Notes under the pieces: model-generated
Seen by the model: only the letters and a program-made list of their open reading frames with translations
Databases searched by the model: none
Told to the model about the DNA's origin: nothing
Shown: in pieces, positions 1 through 8,664 of the stretch
Layout of the letters: every line of letters begins with the position of its first letter
Position numbering within the stretch: the stretch's first letter is position 1
Assembly: GCA_051879195.1 (NCBI GenBank)
Contig: JBJELO010000287.1
Location: 1-64,000 of the forward strand
Direction of reading: 5' to 3'
Origin: TWA4 sp051879195
GTDB taxonomy: Bacteria > Bacillota > Clostridia > Lachnospirales > Lachnospiraceae
DNA length: 64,000 bases
Program-made: the position numbers and the translations under genes

Positions 1-35
1 TCATTATCTATAAGTAAGTAGATAATATCTATAAG

Positions 36-879
36 TTAGAAAAATTCGAAAAAAATATTTTTCCGGGTCAGCATACAGATTTTCCATTCATAGATTCCAT
101 CGGAAAAAGGGATCAGCACCATATTGTTAAACCCCATATCATCAAAAACAAAATCCACAGTAACAGAAATGCCTTTATTCTCCCTGACCATTTTGTGGCA
201 CAGACTGAATCCGCTCGTTTCAAATACAATATCCGGTTCGAATCCGGCTTCATGGCATTTATTTACAATCATGTCATGAATCTTGAATTCTCTGCTTTCT
301 ATGTACAGCGGTTCACCTTTCAGATCCTGTATGGTAACTGCACTTTTCCGGCTGAGAGGATGCTTTGTATTCACCAGAAGTTTGACAGGAAATGCAGCCA
401 GCTCCAGTACATCATACAATTCTTCATCACAGGGAGCCAGCGAGAAAGCGACATTTCCTTCCCCGGACAGAAACCATCGTTCTACCTGCCTGTCCGGGCA
501 TTCTCTATGGTGAAATTCTATTTCCGGATATTTCTGCTTAAAATCCAGAAGGCACTCCGGTGTCACCAGACGCAGGATACCAAAGGCGGAAAGCAGATCG
601 ACCACCCCCCCGTTCTTTCTGCTTGATCCGAAGAACTTTTTTTCTCATATGATAATATTCTGATTTTGCGTTTTCTGCATACTCAAGAAAATATTTACCG
701 CATTCGGAAAGCTCCATCCCGTTTCCTGTGCGCAGAAAAAGTTCACAGTCACTTTCGCTTTCCAGGTTTTTTATCACTTTACTGACACCCTGAGGGGTCA
801 TATAAAGAAGTTTTGATGCTTTTGTAAGATTACCGGTATTCGCTACCGTTATAAACACCTCAAGATCTCTGATATTCAT
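36..879 (-). pseudogene. LysR-type transcriptional regulator, frameshifted
   Basis: Two open frames together make one LysR regulator. The first (879 down to about 611) carries the winged helix-turn-helix, with the typical A-N-T-G-N-L-T-K-A-S-K-L-L pattern at residues 15-30. The second (about 605 down to 36) carries the substrate-binding domain. They meet at a run of seven G on the coding strand (605-611). Removing one G joins K-E-R-G directly to V-V-D-L-L and restores a protein of about 280 residues, normal for the family. ATG 879 is chosen over GTG 891 because GAGGTG lies nine bases upstream of it. The break could be a true mutation, a phase-variable tract or a sequencing error. The gene is divergent from the intact LysR gene at 1121. 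Confidence 0.82.
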
Positions 880-901
880 AATGTTTGTCACCTCATCCTG
901 A

Positions 902-936
902 ATTATATCACAGATTCACCTGAATACGATTGTATT
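902..936 (-). promoter_or_regulatory. Extended -10 promoter and inverted repeat upstream of the broken LysR gene
   Basis: On the minus strand TGATATAAT (910-902) is an extended -10 element just upstream of the start at 879. An inverted repeat AATAC-GATT-GTATT (923-936) lies where the -35 would be, consistent with autoregulation or control by the neighbouring LysR protein. The operator role is inferred. Confidence 0.5.
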
Positions 937-977
937 GTTTGATTAAATCTGCCTTTTATCGAATGGCACAAATCAGA

Positions 978-1006
978 TTGATTTTTTGCTTCCTGTCGTG
1001 TAAGAT
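978..1006 (+). promoter_or_regulatory. Sigma-A-type promoter of the intact LysR gene
   Basis: TTGATT (978-983), a 17-base spacer and TAAGAT (1001-1006) give a good vegetative promoter about 110 bases upstream of the start at 1121. Confidence 0.55.
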
Positions 1007-1120
1007 AAGTTTATCATCTGAAAAATGAAGGGGCAAGCATTGAAACACACATTCATACCCCTGAACAGGCCCTGGTTTCACAAAAGGAATATTCAATATA
1101 CGATCTGAGAGGTTTTATGG

Positions 1121-2008
1121 ATGGAGATTAGTTACATCAAAGAATTTGTTATACTCGCTGAGACACAGAATTATCTGGAAGCTTCCGATGCGCTGTTTAT
1201 TTCACAGTCCTCTTTGTCCAAGCATATCAAGGCCCTGGAAAAGGATCTGGGCGTTTCACTTTTTGACCGTACAACCAGAAAGGTGTCGTTAAGCGAATTC
1301 GGGGAACTGTTTCTCCCTTACGCAAAAGAGATTGCTGATCTTCAGTATCAGTATACGACGGCCATACTGAACCGGACGCAGAATCAGCATCAGTCCATTG
1401 TGATCGGCTCTGTTCCGATGATTGCTCCGTATCAGATTACGGACTGTATCATGAAATTTCAGGAGGAAAACAATAAGTTTTCTGTTCGTCTTGTGGAGGG
1501 AGAATCGGCGGCGCTGAAAGATCTGCTTCGACAGAATAAATGTGATCTGGCGTTTATCCGGGATATGAAGGAAGAAGATGATGAATTCAGCAAGCTGCCC
1601 TTTACTACAGACCGTCTTGCTGCTGTATTTCCGGCCGGACATCCTCTGGCACAGGAAACATCCGTTGATATTGCCAGGCTGAAAAATGAGAGATTTTTAT
1701 TTCTCCAGCCGGACACCATGCTGTTCGATATCTGCACGCGGGCATGCGAGGAAGCAGGCTTTTCACCGGACATTATTTTCACGGGAAAGCGTGCGGAAAA
1801 TATCGTTGATCTTGTAGAGAAGGGAATGGGAGTTGCTCTCCTTATGAGAAAGCCGGTGGAATCTTTTGTAAACCGGAATATTTCCATTGTTGATGTAAAT
1901 CCGGTGATTACAACAAAGATCAATCTGTATTATAAAAAAGATACGCAGTTATCGCTGGTGGCACGTCATTTTATCGATTGTGTTAAATTGAAAAAAGCAG
2001 GGAAGTAA
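1121..2008 (+). CDS. LysR-type transcriptional regulator
   Basis: Full-length LysR regulator of 295 residues. The N-terminal winged helix-turn-helix (residues 1-60) contains N-Y-L-E-A-S-D-A-L-F-I-S-Q-S-S-L-S-K-H-I. The effector domain covers about residues 90-290. GAGAGG eight bases before ATG 1121 sets the start. The gene converges on the PTS operon, whose last gene ends 75 bases away, with a shared terminator between them. A classic T-N11-A LysR box lies upstream of that operon at 7699-7721, so this protein is a candidate regulator of the operon. The effector is unknown. Confidence 0.9.
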   Translation: MEISYIKEFVILAETQNYLEASDALFISQSSLSKHIKALEKDLGVSLFDRTTRKVSLSEFGELFLPYAKEIADLQYQYTTAILNRTQNQHQSIVIGSVPMIAPYQITDCIMKFQEENNKFSVRLVEGESAALKDLLRQNKCDLAFIRDMKEEDDEFSKLPFTTDRLAAVFPAGHPLAQETSVDIARLKNERFLFLQPDTMLFDICTRACEEAGFSPDIIFTGKRAENIVDLVEKGMGVALLMRKPVESFVNRNISIVDVNPVITTKINLYYKKDTQLSLVARHFIDCVKLKKAGK

Positions 2009-2022
2009 AAAATACATACTAA

Positions 2023-2047
2023 AAAGGCAGGCCTGCGGCCTGCCTTT
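2023..2047. terminator. Bidirectional terminator between LysR and PTS genes
   Basis: A perfect 11-bp stem, AAAGGCAGGCC and GGCCTGCCTTT, around a three-base loop. A and T tails make it usable on both strands. It serves the convergent LysR gene (+) and PTS operon (-). Confidence 0.88.
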
Positions 2048-2082
2048 CATAATATCACCGTTACGGTTTATTTTACTGTTTA

Positions 2083-4032
2083 TTATTTATCTCCCAGCTG
2101 AAGGGCAACTTCATCCTTGGAACCGCCAAATACATAACCTGCGATGGTTGCCAGTACAAAAGCTGCTACTGCACCGATACACAGACTGATGAAGCCCATG
2201 TCAATACCGGCGGGATTGATGAATCCGGGCAGACCCAGAGGGCCGGAGGTGGACATGTTCCACAGAGTAGCGCCGCCGAAGCCGGCGATCATGCCGCCTA
2301 CACCGGCGGAAAGCAGGGTGGTTGCCAGCAGTTTCCGGCGGGGAATCAGTACACCGTAAAGAGCGGGTTCACTGATACCGAAGAATGCGGAAACGAAGGA
2401 AGGAATCAGAAGGTTCTGACGTTCATCGGCATCTTTACTGCGCAGGTATACACCCAGGCAGGCACCCATATTAGCCAGAGCGCCGGCGAAAATCAGAGGG
2501 TTGATGTTATCAAAGCCCTGTGTTACGATATTCAGCTGGAACATCATAATGACAGGCATATGCAGACCAAAGAGTACCAGGATGGTCCAGAATGTACCAA
2601 TCAGCAGACCTGCCAGACCGGTGTTGATACCGATAACAAAGCTGATGAGAGTGGTCAGAATACCCTGGATGAAGATGGCAACAGGTCCGATTACCAGGAA
2701 ACCGACCGGCATGGTGATCAGCAGCGTCAGGAACGGAGTAAAGAAATTCCGCAGCATGGCCGGCAGGTGAGTCTGGAAGAATTTATAAAGAATCGATGCA
2801 AAGAATACGATAAGGATCGCAGGGATAACCGAGCTTGCATATCCGGCTGAAGGCAGGATTACGGGAATACCAAGAAAAGTGGTGTATACCTGGCTTTCAA
2901 AGGGAGTTCCGGTAAATACGGTATACAGTGCTTCTCCACTGGATAAAGCGACCAGAGAAGGGTAAGTCAGGACACCACCGATGACAATACCGTATATTTC
3001 TTTCATGCCGAATTTCTTTGCAGCAGACCAGCCCACTACAATGGGGAAGAAATAAAACAGTGCGTCACCCATGCCATAGAGAATGGTGTATGTACCGCTT
3101 CCTTTATCCAGCACGCCAAGAACCGTGAGCAGAACCAGTACGGCTTTGATCATACCGCTGGCCATCAAAAGGCTCAGCAGAGGGTTGAAGATTCCGGTCA
3201 TGGTAATCAGAAAGCGGGAAATCAGATTACCGCTCTTTTCCTGCTGGGGAGCTGCCGCAGCAGGTGCTGCCTCTCCTGCGGAGAATCCGCCGATCTGGCA
3301 CAGGTCTTTATAAATTTCACCTACCTGAGGTCCTACTACGACCTGATACTGACCGCCGCTCTGGATTACCTGAAGAACACCTTTTGTATTCTTCAGAACC
3401 TCGGTGTTGGCTTTGTTCTCGTCCTGCAGCTTAAAGCGCAGACGGGTTACGCAGTGAGTTACACTGACAACATTTTCTTTGCCGCCCACATTTTTAATGA
3501 CGGCTTCACATAAATCCTGATATTTCATCTTTTTCTCAGTCTCCTTCTTTTGTTCCGGCTGTTTACTGCCGATATATTCAGCGACAGCGGTCTTTCCTGC
3601 TTCCACAGTACGACCGGTCTCACCAATCTTCAGTTCAGCCAGTTCATCTTCATTGGTAATAATCATGGGGGTGATCAGATTGACCTTCTGCTCCTGCAGG
3701 AATTTACGGTCCAGTTTCAGCAAAGGGGTTCCCTGGCTGACTTTCTGTCCTGTTTTAACCAGCGCTTCAAAACCTCTGCCGTTCAGAGCTACAGTGTCCA
3801 CGCCTACATGAATCAGCAGCTCCAGACCGTCATCACTCATCAGACCAACGGCATGCCTGGTTTCTGCAACAACAGAAATTTCACCGCTGCAGGGTGCCAG
3901 AATCGTGTCGCCGTCATAAACAAAAGCAACACCGTCACCCATGGCGCGTGAAGAGAACATTTCATCCGGCACGGTACTCAGGTCAACACACTGTCCGCTG
4001 ACCGGCGCAGTTAAAATACTATACTTACTCAT
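2083..4032 (-). CDS. PTS transporter, beta-glucoside type, IIA-IIB-IIC fusion
   Basis: A 649-residue sugar phosphotransferase permease that phosphorylates its substrate during uptake. The order is IIA (about 1-150), IIB (about 168-245) and membrane IIC (about 285-640). IIA has the two conserved histidines, His60 (T-R-H-A-V-G-L) and active His75 (L-L-I-H-V-G-V-D-T-V). IIB has phospho-cysteine Cys194 in V-T-H-C-V-T-R-L-R-F. IIC has G-I-S-E-P-A-L-Y-G, the loop motif of the glucose/beta-glucoside superfamily. BglF-type proteins are usually ordered B-C-A, so A-B-C is notable. GGAGGAAAATC before ATG 4032 sets the start, and the gene overlaps the preceding ceramidase-like gene by 8 bases. The sugar cannot be read from the sequence; a beta-glucoside or other O-linked glucoside is likely. 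Confidence 0.9.
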   Translation of the reverse strand: MSKYSILTAPVSGQCVDLSTVPDEMFSSRAMGDGVAFVYDGDTILAPCSGEISVVAETRHAVGLMSDDGLELLIHVGVDTVALNGRGFEALVKTGQKVSQGTPLLKLDRKFLQEQKVNLITPMIITNEDELAELKIGETGRTVEAGKTAVAEYIGSKQPEQKKETEKKMKYQDLCEAVIKNVGGKENVVSVTHCVTRLRFKLQDENKANTEVLKNTKGVLQVIQSGGQYQVVVGPQVGEIYKDLCQIGGFSAGEAAPAAAAPQQEKSGNLISRFLITMTGIFNPLLSLLMASGMIKAVLVLLTVLGVLDKGSGTYTILYGMGDALFYFFPIVVGWSAAKKFGMKEIYGIVIGGVLTYPSLVALSSGEALYTVFTGTPFESQVYTTFLGIPVILPSAGYASSVIPAILIVFFASILYKFFQTHLPAMLRNFFTPFLTLLITMPVGFLVIGPVAIFIQGILTTLISFVIGINTGLAGLLIGTFWTILVLFGLHMPVIMMFQLNIVTQGFDNINPLIFAGALANMGACLGVYLRSKDADERQNLLIPSFVSAFFGISEPALYGVLIPRRKLLATTLLSAGVGGMIAGFGGATLWNMSTSGPLGLPGFINPAGIDMGFISLCIGAVAAFVLATIAGYVFGGSKDEVALQLGDK

Positions 4033-5161
4033 GATTTTCCTCCTTTTTAAGCCGCTCAGAAGCCTGGACAAATTTGCGGATCAGTTTTTCCGGCTCACCT
4101 TTGGGGATCTTACTGTTTGATGTTTCAAAAGACAGTCCGTATTCGCATGCAGGCAAAAAGTACTCATAATATCCGTTGGTGTATCCGCTGACAATTGCCG
4201 GTCCATTGTATGCCTGTTTCAGCTGAATTCCGAAAGCAGAACCCAGTTCACCGGGAAATACAAAGATCTGCAGGCTGCCCAGCTGAATGACGGATGCTTT
4301 GGCATCCAGATGGAACGGTTCTTCGTCAGGCTCTTTAGGAAGATTATGAATTGTATGGAAAAGGGTCTGATACCGGATTTCGCCCAGTTCAAGCTCCTGA
4401 TCAACTTCAATGTCAGCAATTTCCTTTGCCAGAAGGGTGGAAACTCTTTCCAATTCATTGAAATCATTTCCCTGACGTTCATTGCGGTTGCTGCAGTCAC
4501 CAGCCGCACCTACAACCATCGCCGGATAAAATCCGAATGTATCACCAAGCTTTTTGCTGACATTGCCTGCAAGCTCGGCAGTCAGCCAGGTGTTTTCCGC
4601 ACTGATTACAGTGGAGTGAACAGCCCAGTTGATCAGCCCCGCAAACGCATTTCCGGATTCATCCAGAAACTTTACAACGATCACTTCATTGTCGGCAGGC
4701 CGCCCCGGATGATTCCGGTTGCCGTAATATCCGAGGATGGTTTTCTTTCCGAATCTGGCGCTGGCCTCTCTGGCATTCTCGCTGCAGGTTCTGTAGCTGT
4801 CTTTGATAATCTCCAGAAGATAATCATAATAACTCTGATCAAATTTGCCTGTATACCAGGACTTGTGATAGGAAACAACCGAAGAATGATTATGCGTGGC
4901 GCATAACAGTACCATATCTCTCTCCAGACCAAAGGTTTCCTGCATCATGGTCTTTACATCTTCTGCCATCTCTTCTTCAAATTCCAGAAAATCCGCAGAA
5001 AACAGGAATAACTCTTTTCCGTTTTCTTCGAATAAAAGAGAATTGCAGTAAATGTCATCATGAACACCCGAGGCAGGCTCGAAACGATTCGGACTCCTGA
5101 ATCCGATTAAATAAAACGGTTTTTCCGGGGTAAGGCAATATCTCGATGTTCCGATCTTCAT
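4025..5161 (-). CDS. Neutral/alkaline ceramidase-like hydrolase
   Basis: A 378-residue protein resembling the N-terminal catalytic domain of neutral ceramidases. It keeps the metal-site patterns: C-A-T-H-N-H-S-S (H-x-H), I-N-W-A-V-H-S-T (third histidine) and G-A-A-G-D-C-S-N-R-N, which matches the nucleophile-loop region. There is no signal peptide, so it probably acts in the cytoplasm on a small amide rather than on ceramide. It lacks the C-terminal domain of eukaryotic and Pseudomonas ceramidases. It sits between a second, degenerate paralogue and the PTS gene, which it overlaps by 8 bases. The likely job is hydrolysis of an amide bond in the imported compound, which is inference. Confidence 0.75.
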   Translation of the reverse strand: MKIGTSRYCLTPEKPFYLIGFRSPNRFEPASGVHDDIYCNSLLFEENGKELFLFSADFLEFEEEMAEDVKTMMQETFGLERDMVLLCATHNHSSVVSYHKSWYTGKFDQSYYDYLLEIIKDSYRTCSENAREASARFGKKTILGYYGNRNHPGRPADNEVIVVKFLDESGNAFAGLINWAVHSTVISAENTWLTAELAGNVSKKLGDTFGFYPAMVVGAAGDCSNRNERQGNDFNELERVSTLLAKEIADIEVDQELELGEIRYQTLFHTIHNLPKEPDEEPFHLDAKASVIQLGSLQIFVFPGELGSAFGIQLKQAYNGPAIVSGYTNGYYEYFLPACEYGLSFETSNSKIPKGEPEKLIRKFVQASERLKKEENHE

Positions 5162-5233
5162 TGTAATCTCCTCCTTCCAGTAAATTTATTTTTTTATATA
5201 TTTTTTGTTTTTTACTCTTTGTTTCCCGCTTTT

Positions 5234-6538
5234 TTATTCCGGTTCAACGTTATGCAGAAGACGGATTGCCTCATCCCGCAGAAGCTCCGCAGATCCTTTT
5301 CCAAAGCCGGAATTCATGGCTTCGTAGCTCATCCTTTCATAGCTTTTTTCATCCGCCATATATTTTGCGATACCGTTTACCATGGTCATAACAAAAGTCA
5401 GTTTGTAAGGTGATGCTTTTCTGATCTCACTGGCGGTAATGCTGCACAATTCAGGCTGAACACCGATGAAAGCCATATCTCCCAGTGTGAGAATATCCAG
5501 CGGTGTTTCCGTCTGACCGCTTTTCCGGTAATCATAGTTCCGTGTGGCATGAAGATCATGCATGTCTGCAGGAGGAATCTGACCTTCACACATAACTGTA
5601 CTCTGGATAAGTTTCATCCGGGAAACACCGCTTTTACAACTGCTCCCCTGTTTGCCGCGGGCATTTTCTTTTTCACTGCAGCTGTTTGCTTCCACTGTCC
5701 GGACCACATCCCGTCCCAGCTCTGAACCGGCTTTATCGATACATTCAAAGCCTGCAGCGTATAAAACGTCATTGCCGGACTCCGCGGATTTCTCATCCTT
5801 CAGGGCATTCATCTGCGCTTTCAGGCGGGGGGCCTGGTCGCCGGCTGCACCCAGAAGATAAAAAGCAACGCAATCAGGATACTTTTCTTCAACATAACAG
5901 GAAGCTCTTCCGGCCAGATCGCCGCTGATATGGCGGTAACCTTCACTGTTGAATACATTGTCCATGATGGAGGACTGGACGTCATAATTGTAGAGAACCG
6001 CAACAGACTTTCCTGCAGGATCCTTAAAGCAAACAACAGGCAATGTTTTATCAGAAAATCCACTGTCATCAAATCCAAGCCACCAGCCGTCCGGTGTTTC
6101 CTCATCGCGATTTATATTGACGTCACTGCGGCCCGATAAACAGCATATCTGCGCTTCCTGCAAAGCATGCACTGCATCTGTTAATGCTTCTTCCACCGCC
6201 TGTTCCAGCGCCTGACAGAAGCAGTCATTGGTTCTTCTGATCTCCGGTTTCAGCAGCTGTTTTTCCGAGCGGGTATGAGGAGCGGAAAATGTATGCGTAA
6301 CACAGATCCAGATATATTTTTCCTGAATATTCAATCTTTCGCTGATCATTTTCCTTAATTTCCGTATTTCATACTCTCTCAGGGATGTCAGTTCCAGAGA
6401 AACCAGAACAAAATCCTCATTGCTCCTGATGCAGAGCACTCTGGCATGGATATCGTCATGTACTTTATGAAATTTTTCCAGAGGAAGGATTTCCTCCGGG
6501 ATAACGATTTTTCTTTTTCCTGCTCCAACCTGTACCAT
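5234..6538 (-). CDS. Ceramidase-like protein with altered metal ligands
   Basis: A 434-residue paralogue of the downstream gene, with the same order of motifs. The H-x-H site reads C-V-T-H-T-F-S-A, so the second histidine is Phe. The third-ligand segment reads Y-N-Y-D-V-Q-S-S, with no histidine at the matching place. G-A-A-G-D-Q-A-P is kept. It may use another metal geometry, be a non-catalytic partner of the 4025-5161 protein, or have a new activity. ATG 6538 is preferred to TTG 6544 because AAAGGG is spaced seven bases from it. It lies between the amidohydrolase-fold gene and the second ceramidase-like gene in one leftward operon. Confidence 0.7.
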   Translation of the reverse strand: MVQVGAGKRKIVIPEEILPLEKFHKVHDDIHARVLCIRSNEDFVLVSLELTSLREYEIRKLRKMISERLNIQEKYIWICVTHTFSAPHTRSEKQLLKPEIRRTNDCFCQALEQAVEEALTDAVHALQEAQICCLSGRSDVNINRDEETPDGWWLGFDDSGFSDKTLPVVCFKDPAGKSVAVLYNYDVQSSIMDNVFNSEGYRHISGDLAGRASCYVEEKYPDCVAFYLLGAAGDQAPRLKAQMNALKDEKSAESGNDVLYAAGFECIDKAGSELGRDVVRTVEANSCSEKENARGKQGSSCKSGVSRMKLIQSTVMCEGQIPPADMHDLHATRNYDYRKSGQTETPLDILTLGDMAFIGVQPELCSITASEIRKASPYKLTFVMTMVNGIAKYMADEKSYERMSYEAMNSGFGKGSAELLRDEAIRLLHNVEPE

Positions 6539-6592
6539 GTTCAATCCCTTTCTCTTTTTGCTTAATCTGGTCTTTCGTCTATCACCCTGCCA

Positions 6593-7630
6593 TCATTCAC
6601 CGATATGATAAAGATTCATGGCATTCCCCGACAGGATCATCTCTTTTTCTTCGTCGGAAATGTCAAGCGCTTCCACAAATGCGGCACCCTCGGTCAGCCA
6701 TTCTTTTCTGACCGGATAGGATGTACCGAAAACAATATGATCGGCGCCCAGAACCTTCACAGCGCATTCCAGCTGATCTTTACCCCAGGGCTGTGCATGG
6801 GACATTTCAAAATAAATGTGATCTTTGAACTGTTCTTTTACCCGATCATTTCCCGCATCGAAACGTTTTACGGTTTCATTGGCGGACCTGGCCGGGAACA
6901 GCATGTTGGCCAGAGCAAAGAATCCGCCTCCCAGCATGGAATGTACCATCTTCAGATTCGGGTATCTGTCAAAGAAACCACTGAACAGTTCTCTGCAGAT
7001 GGCAGTGGTCTGGTCTGCGCATCTTCCGTAGGATCTGCGGAGATTGTTGTAATCCAGCAGAGAATCGTACTGCACGGGAAGAGGGGTGTGATGAATATAA
7101 ATGGTCGTTTCCTCTTCGTTCAGCTTTTCAAAAAATCCTTTGAAAATATCGTCATCAAGGTAACATTCGCCGTAGTGGGCGCTCAGCTGAAATCCGCCGA
7201 AGCCCATGCTTCTGCAGCGGTTGATTTCCTCAAAGCAGGCTTTCGATGCATAAGGCGGAACAACACCCAGAGGAACAAGACGTCCGCCGCTCTCTTTCGC
7301 AGCCTTTGCCATGCCGTCGTTGAATCTGCGGCATGTCTGTATGGACATCCATTCGCTGCATCCGGGCATTTTCAGAACCGCCTTGTCCACACGGCCTGCA
7401 TCCATATCGGCAAGCTGTACGGGAAGCCGATATTCACCCTGCACATAATCCAGATTCTGACAACCGGCAGGTTTCTCGATGGTGATTACTTTCGGGCCAT
7501 CGCCTTCGCCTGCTTTTAGAAAACCCCTGGTTCCGTATGCAGCAGGAATCTCAGACAGAAACGCTTCCAGTTCCTCCGGATTCTCAAACAGACTTTCCGG
7601 CAGCCAGTACATATTTGAATCAATAATCAT
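6593..7630 (-). CDS. Amidohydrolase-2-like TIM-barrel protein
   Basis: A 345-residue protein of the amidohydrolase-related group (ACMSD-like, PF04909 type). The barrel core is visible: I-Y-I-H-H-T-P, K-M-V-H-S-M-L-G-G-G-F and D-H-I-V-F-G-T-S-Y-P. Two usual metal positions are changed. The N-terminal D-x-H-x-H reads D-S-N-M-Y-W, and the late G-S-D-Y-P reads G-T-S-Y-P. The internal histidines remain. AAGGAGG lies eight bases before ATG 7630 and only two before ATG 7636, so 7630 is preferred. It is the first gene of the leftward operon ending in the PTS permease. The reaction is unknown; decarboxylation or hydrolysis of a ring compound are family precedents. Confidence 0.75.
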   Translation of the reverse strand: MIIDSNMYWLPESLFENPEELEAFLSEIPAAYGTRGFLKAGEGDGPKVITIEKPAGCQNLDYVQGEYRLPVQLADMDAGRVDKAVLKMPGCSEWMSIQTCRRFNDGMAKAAKESGGRLVPLGVVPPYASKACFEEINRCRSMGFGGFQLSAHYGECYLDDDIFKGFFEKLNEEETTIYIHHTPLPVQYDSLLDYNNLRRSYGRCADQTTAICRELFSGFFDRYPNLKMVHSMLGGGFFALANMLFPARSANETVKRFDAGNDRVKEQFKDHIYFEMSHAQPWGKDQLECAVKVLGADHIVFGTSYPVRKEWLTEGAAFVEALDISDEEKEMILSGNAMNLYHIGE

Positions 7631-7698
7631 GTTCATGACCTCCTTCTGCCCATATTTTATACAGGCAAAGCGGGAAAAGCAATTCCAATTGGGGCTTC

Positions 7699-7721
7699 AT
7701 TTATTCTCTGACGGAATAAAT
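7699..7721 (-). promoter_or_regulatory. Candidate LysR-type operator
   Basis: A perfect inverted repeat, ATTTATTC-N7-GAATAAAT, fits the LysR-family rule (T-N11-A inside an ATTC-N7-GAAT core). It lies 69-91 bases upstream of the first gene of the amidohydrolase/ceramidase-like/PTS operon, where LysR activators usually bind. Confidence 0.6.
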
Positions 7722-7883
7722 ATGGCAGTATTGAACGAATCAGAGGTATATTTTACAGATTTAAATGATAATCTGACAGCAGGATGTGCAGAAACGGATA
7801 CATTAGCAGGGCAGAATGCGGTATAATGAAATAGATCTGTATGTGGAATTATCAAAAATATGTGCTTCGGCACACAGCTGCAA

Positions 7884-7927
7884 TAAAAAAGGCCTTCACA
7901 TCGGCATTGCTGCTGATATGAAAGCCC
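7884..7927 (-). terminator. Rho-independent terminator of the acetyltransferase gene
   Basis: On the minus strand GGCTTTCATATC pairs with GATGTGAAGGCC (G-U wobbles allowed), followed by TTTTTTATT. It lies about 45 bases after the acetyltransferase stop. A small hairpin with a four-base loop at 7861-7874 follows. Confidence 0.8.
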
Positions 7928-7970
7928 TGATAGCATCTATTCTGATGATTCCACATGCGGAAATGTTCTG

Positions 7971-8594
7971 TTACAGCTGAATATCAAACTCTCTCTTTTT
8001 AAAGAAATATTTTCTGTCTTCCTCCGTAATCGGGCGGATGACACGGCAGGGATTGCCTGCGGCGATCACATTTGCTGGGATATCTTTTGTAACCACACTG
8101 CCTGCCCCGATGACAACGTTGTCGCCCACCGTAACGCCGGGTGTGACCACACTGTTGCCGCCAATCCATACGTTACTGCCGATTTTAACCGGGATTCCGT
8201 ATTCATATCCCGTATTCCGCATCTCGGGATGAACCGGATGGCCTGCCGTATAGATGGACACATTGGGGGCAAACAGTACATTGTCCCCGATATCTACTCT
8301 TCCCACATCCAGAATCGTACAGTTATAATTGGCAATAAAATTTTTCCCGATGTGGATGTGCGTACCGTAATCGCAGTAAAAAGGCTGGGTCAGTCCGACT
8401 GCACCGTCCGTATCCGGAATCAGCTCGGATGCAATTTCCGCCTGTCTGTCAAAATCACAGGGATCGGCGGTATTGAACTCCCGCAGCAGTCGGCGGGTGC
8501 GCTTCATCTCTTCCATCACAGCTTCATCAGCTTTATAGGGCAGTTCGTGGTCTCTTCTTTCTTTCTGGTTCAGATTCATTTCTTCCATTTCCAT
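7971..8594 (-). CDS. Maltose/galactoside O-acetyltransferase-like protein
   Basis: A 207-residue acetyl-CoA-dependent sugar O-acetyltransferase of the LacA/Maa group. A short helical N-terminal cap (residues 10-60) precedes a left-handed beta-helix of hexapeptide repeats, such as I-G-S-N-V-W-I-G-G-N-S-V-V and V-I-G-A-G-S-V-V. The conserved T-A-G-H-P-V-H-P segment holds the catalytic histidine seen in the family. The length is typical. Both ATG 8594 and ATG 8588 follow AAGGAAG, and 8594 is kept. It has its own terminator and stands between the catabolic operon and the MATE gene. Confidence 0.88.
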   Translation of the reverse strand: MEMEEMNLNQKERRDHELPYKADEAVMEEMKRTRRLLREFNTADPCDFDRQAEIASELIPDTDGAVGLTQPFYCDYGTHIHIGKNFIANYNCTILDVGRVDIGDNVLFAPNVSIYTAGHPVHPEMRNTGYEYGIPVKIGSNVWIGGNSVVTPGVTVGDNVVIGAGSVVTKDIPANVIAAGNPCRVIRPITEEDRKYFFKKREFDIQL

Positions 8595-8664
8595 ATCTTC
8601 CTTTCTTTCAGATTTAAATGATTCAGATGCCGCATTTTCAGCTGTATTTCTATATTTCTTTATT

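Larger units (their letters stand above)
7631..7970. other. Intergenic region, operon promoter side
   Basis: About 340 bases with no credible gene. It holds the ribosome site for the amidohydrolase-like gene, a LysR-type inverted repeat (7699-7721), the terminator of the acetyltransferase gene (7884-7927) and a short UUCG-type hairpin (7861-7874). I find no convincing -35/-10 pair for the leftward operon. Confidence 0.6.

Noticed and set aside
7861..7874. UUCG hairpin as a second terminator
   Set aside because: The stem is only five bases and the T run is weak; kept as a minor note.
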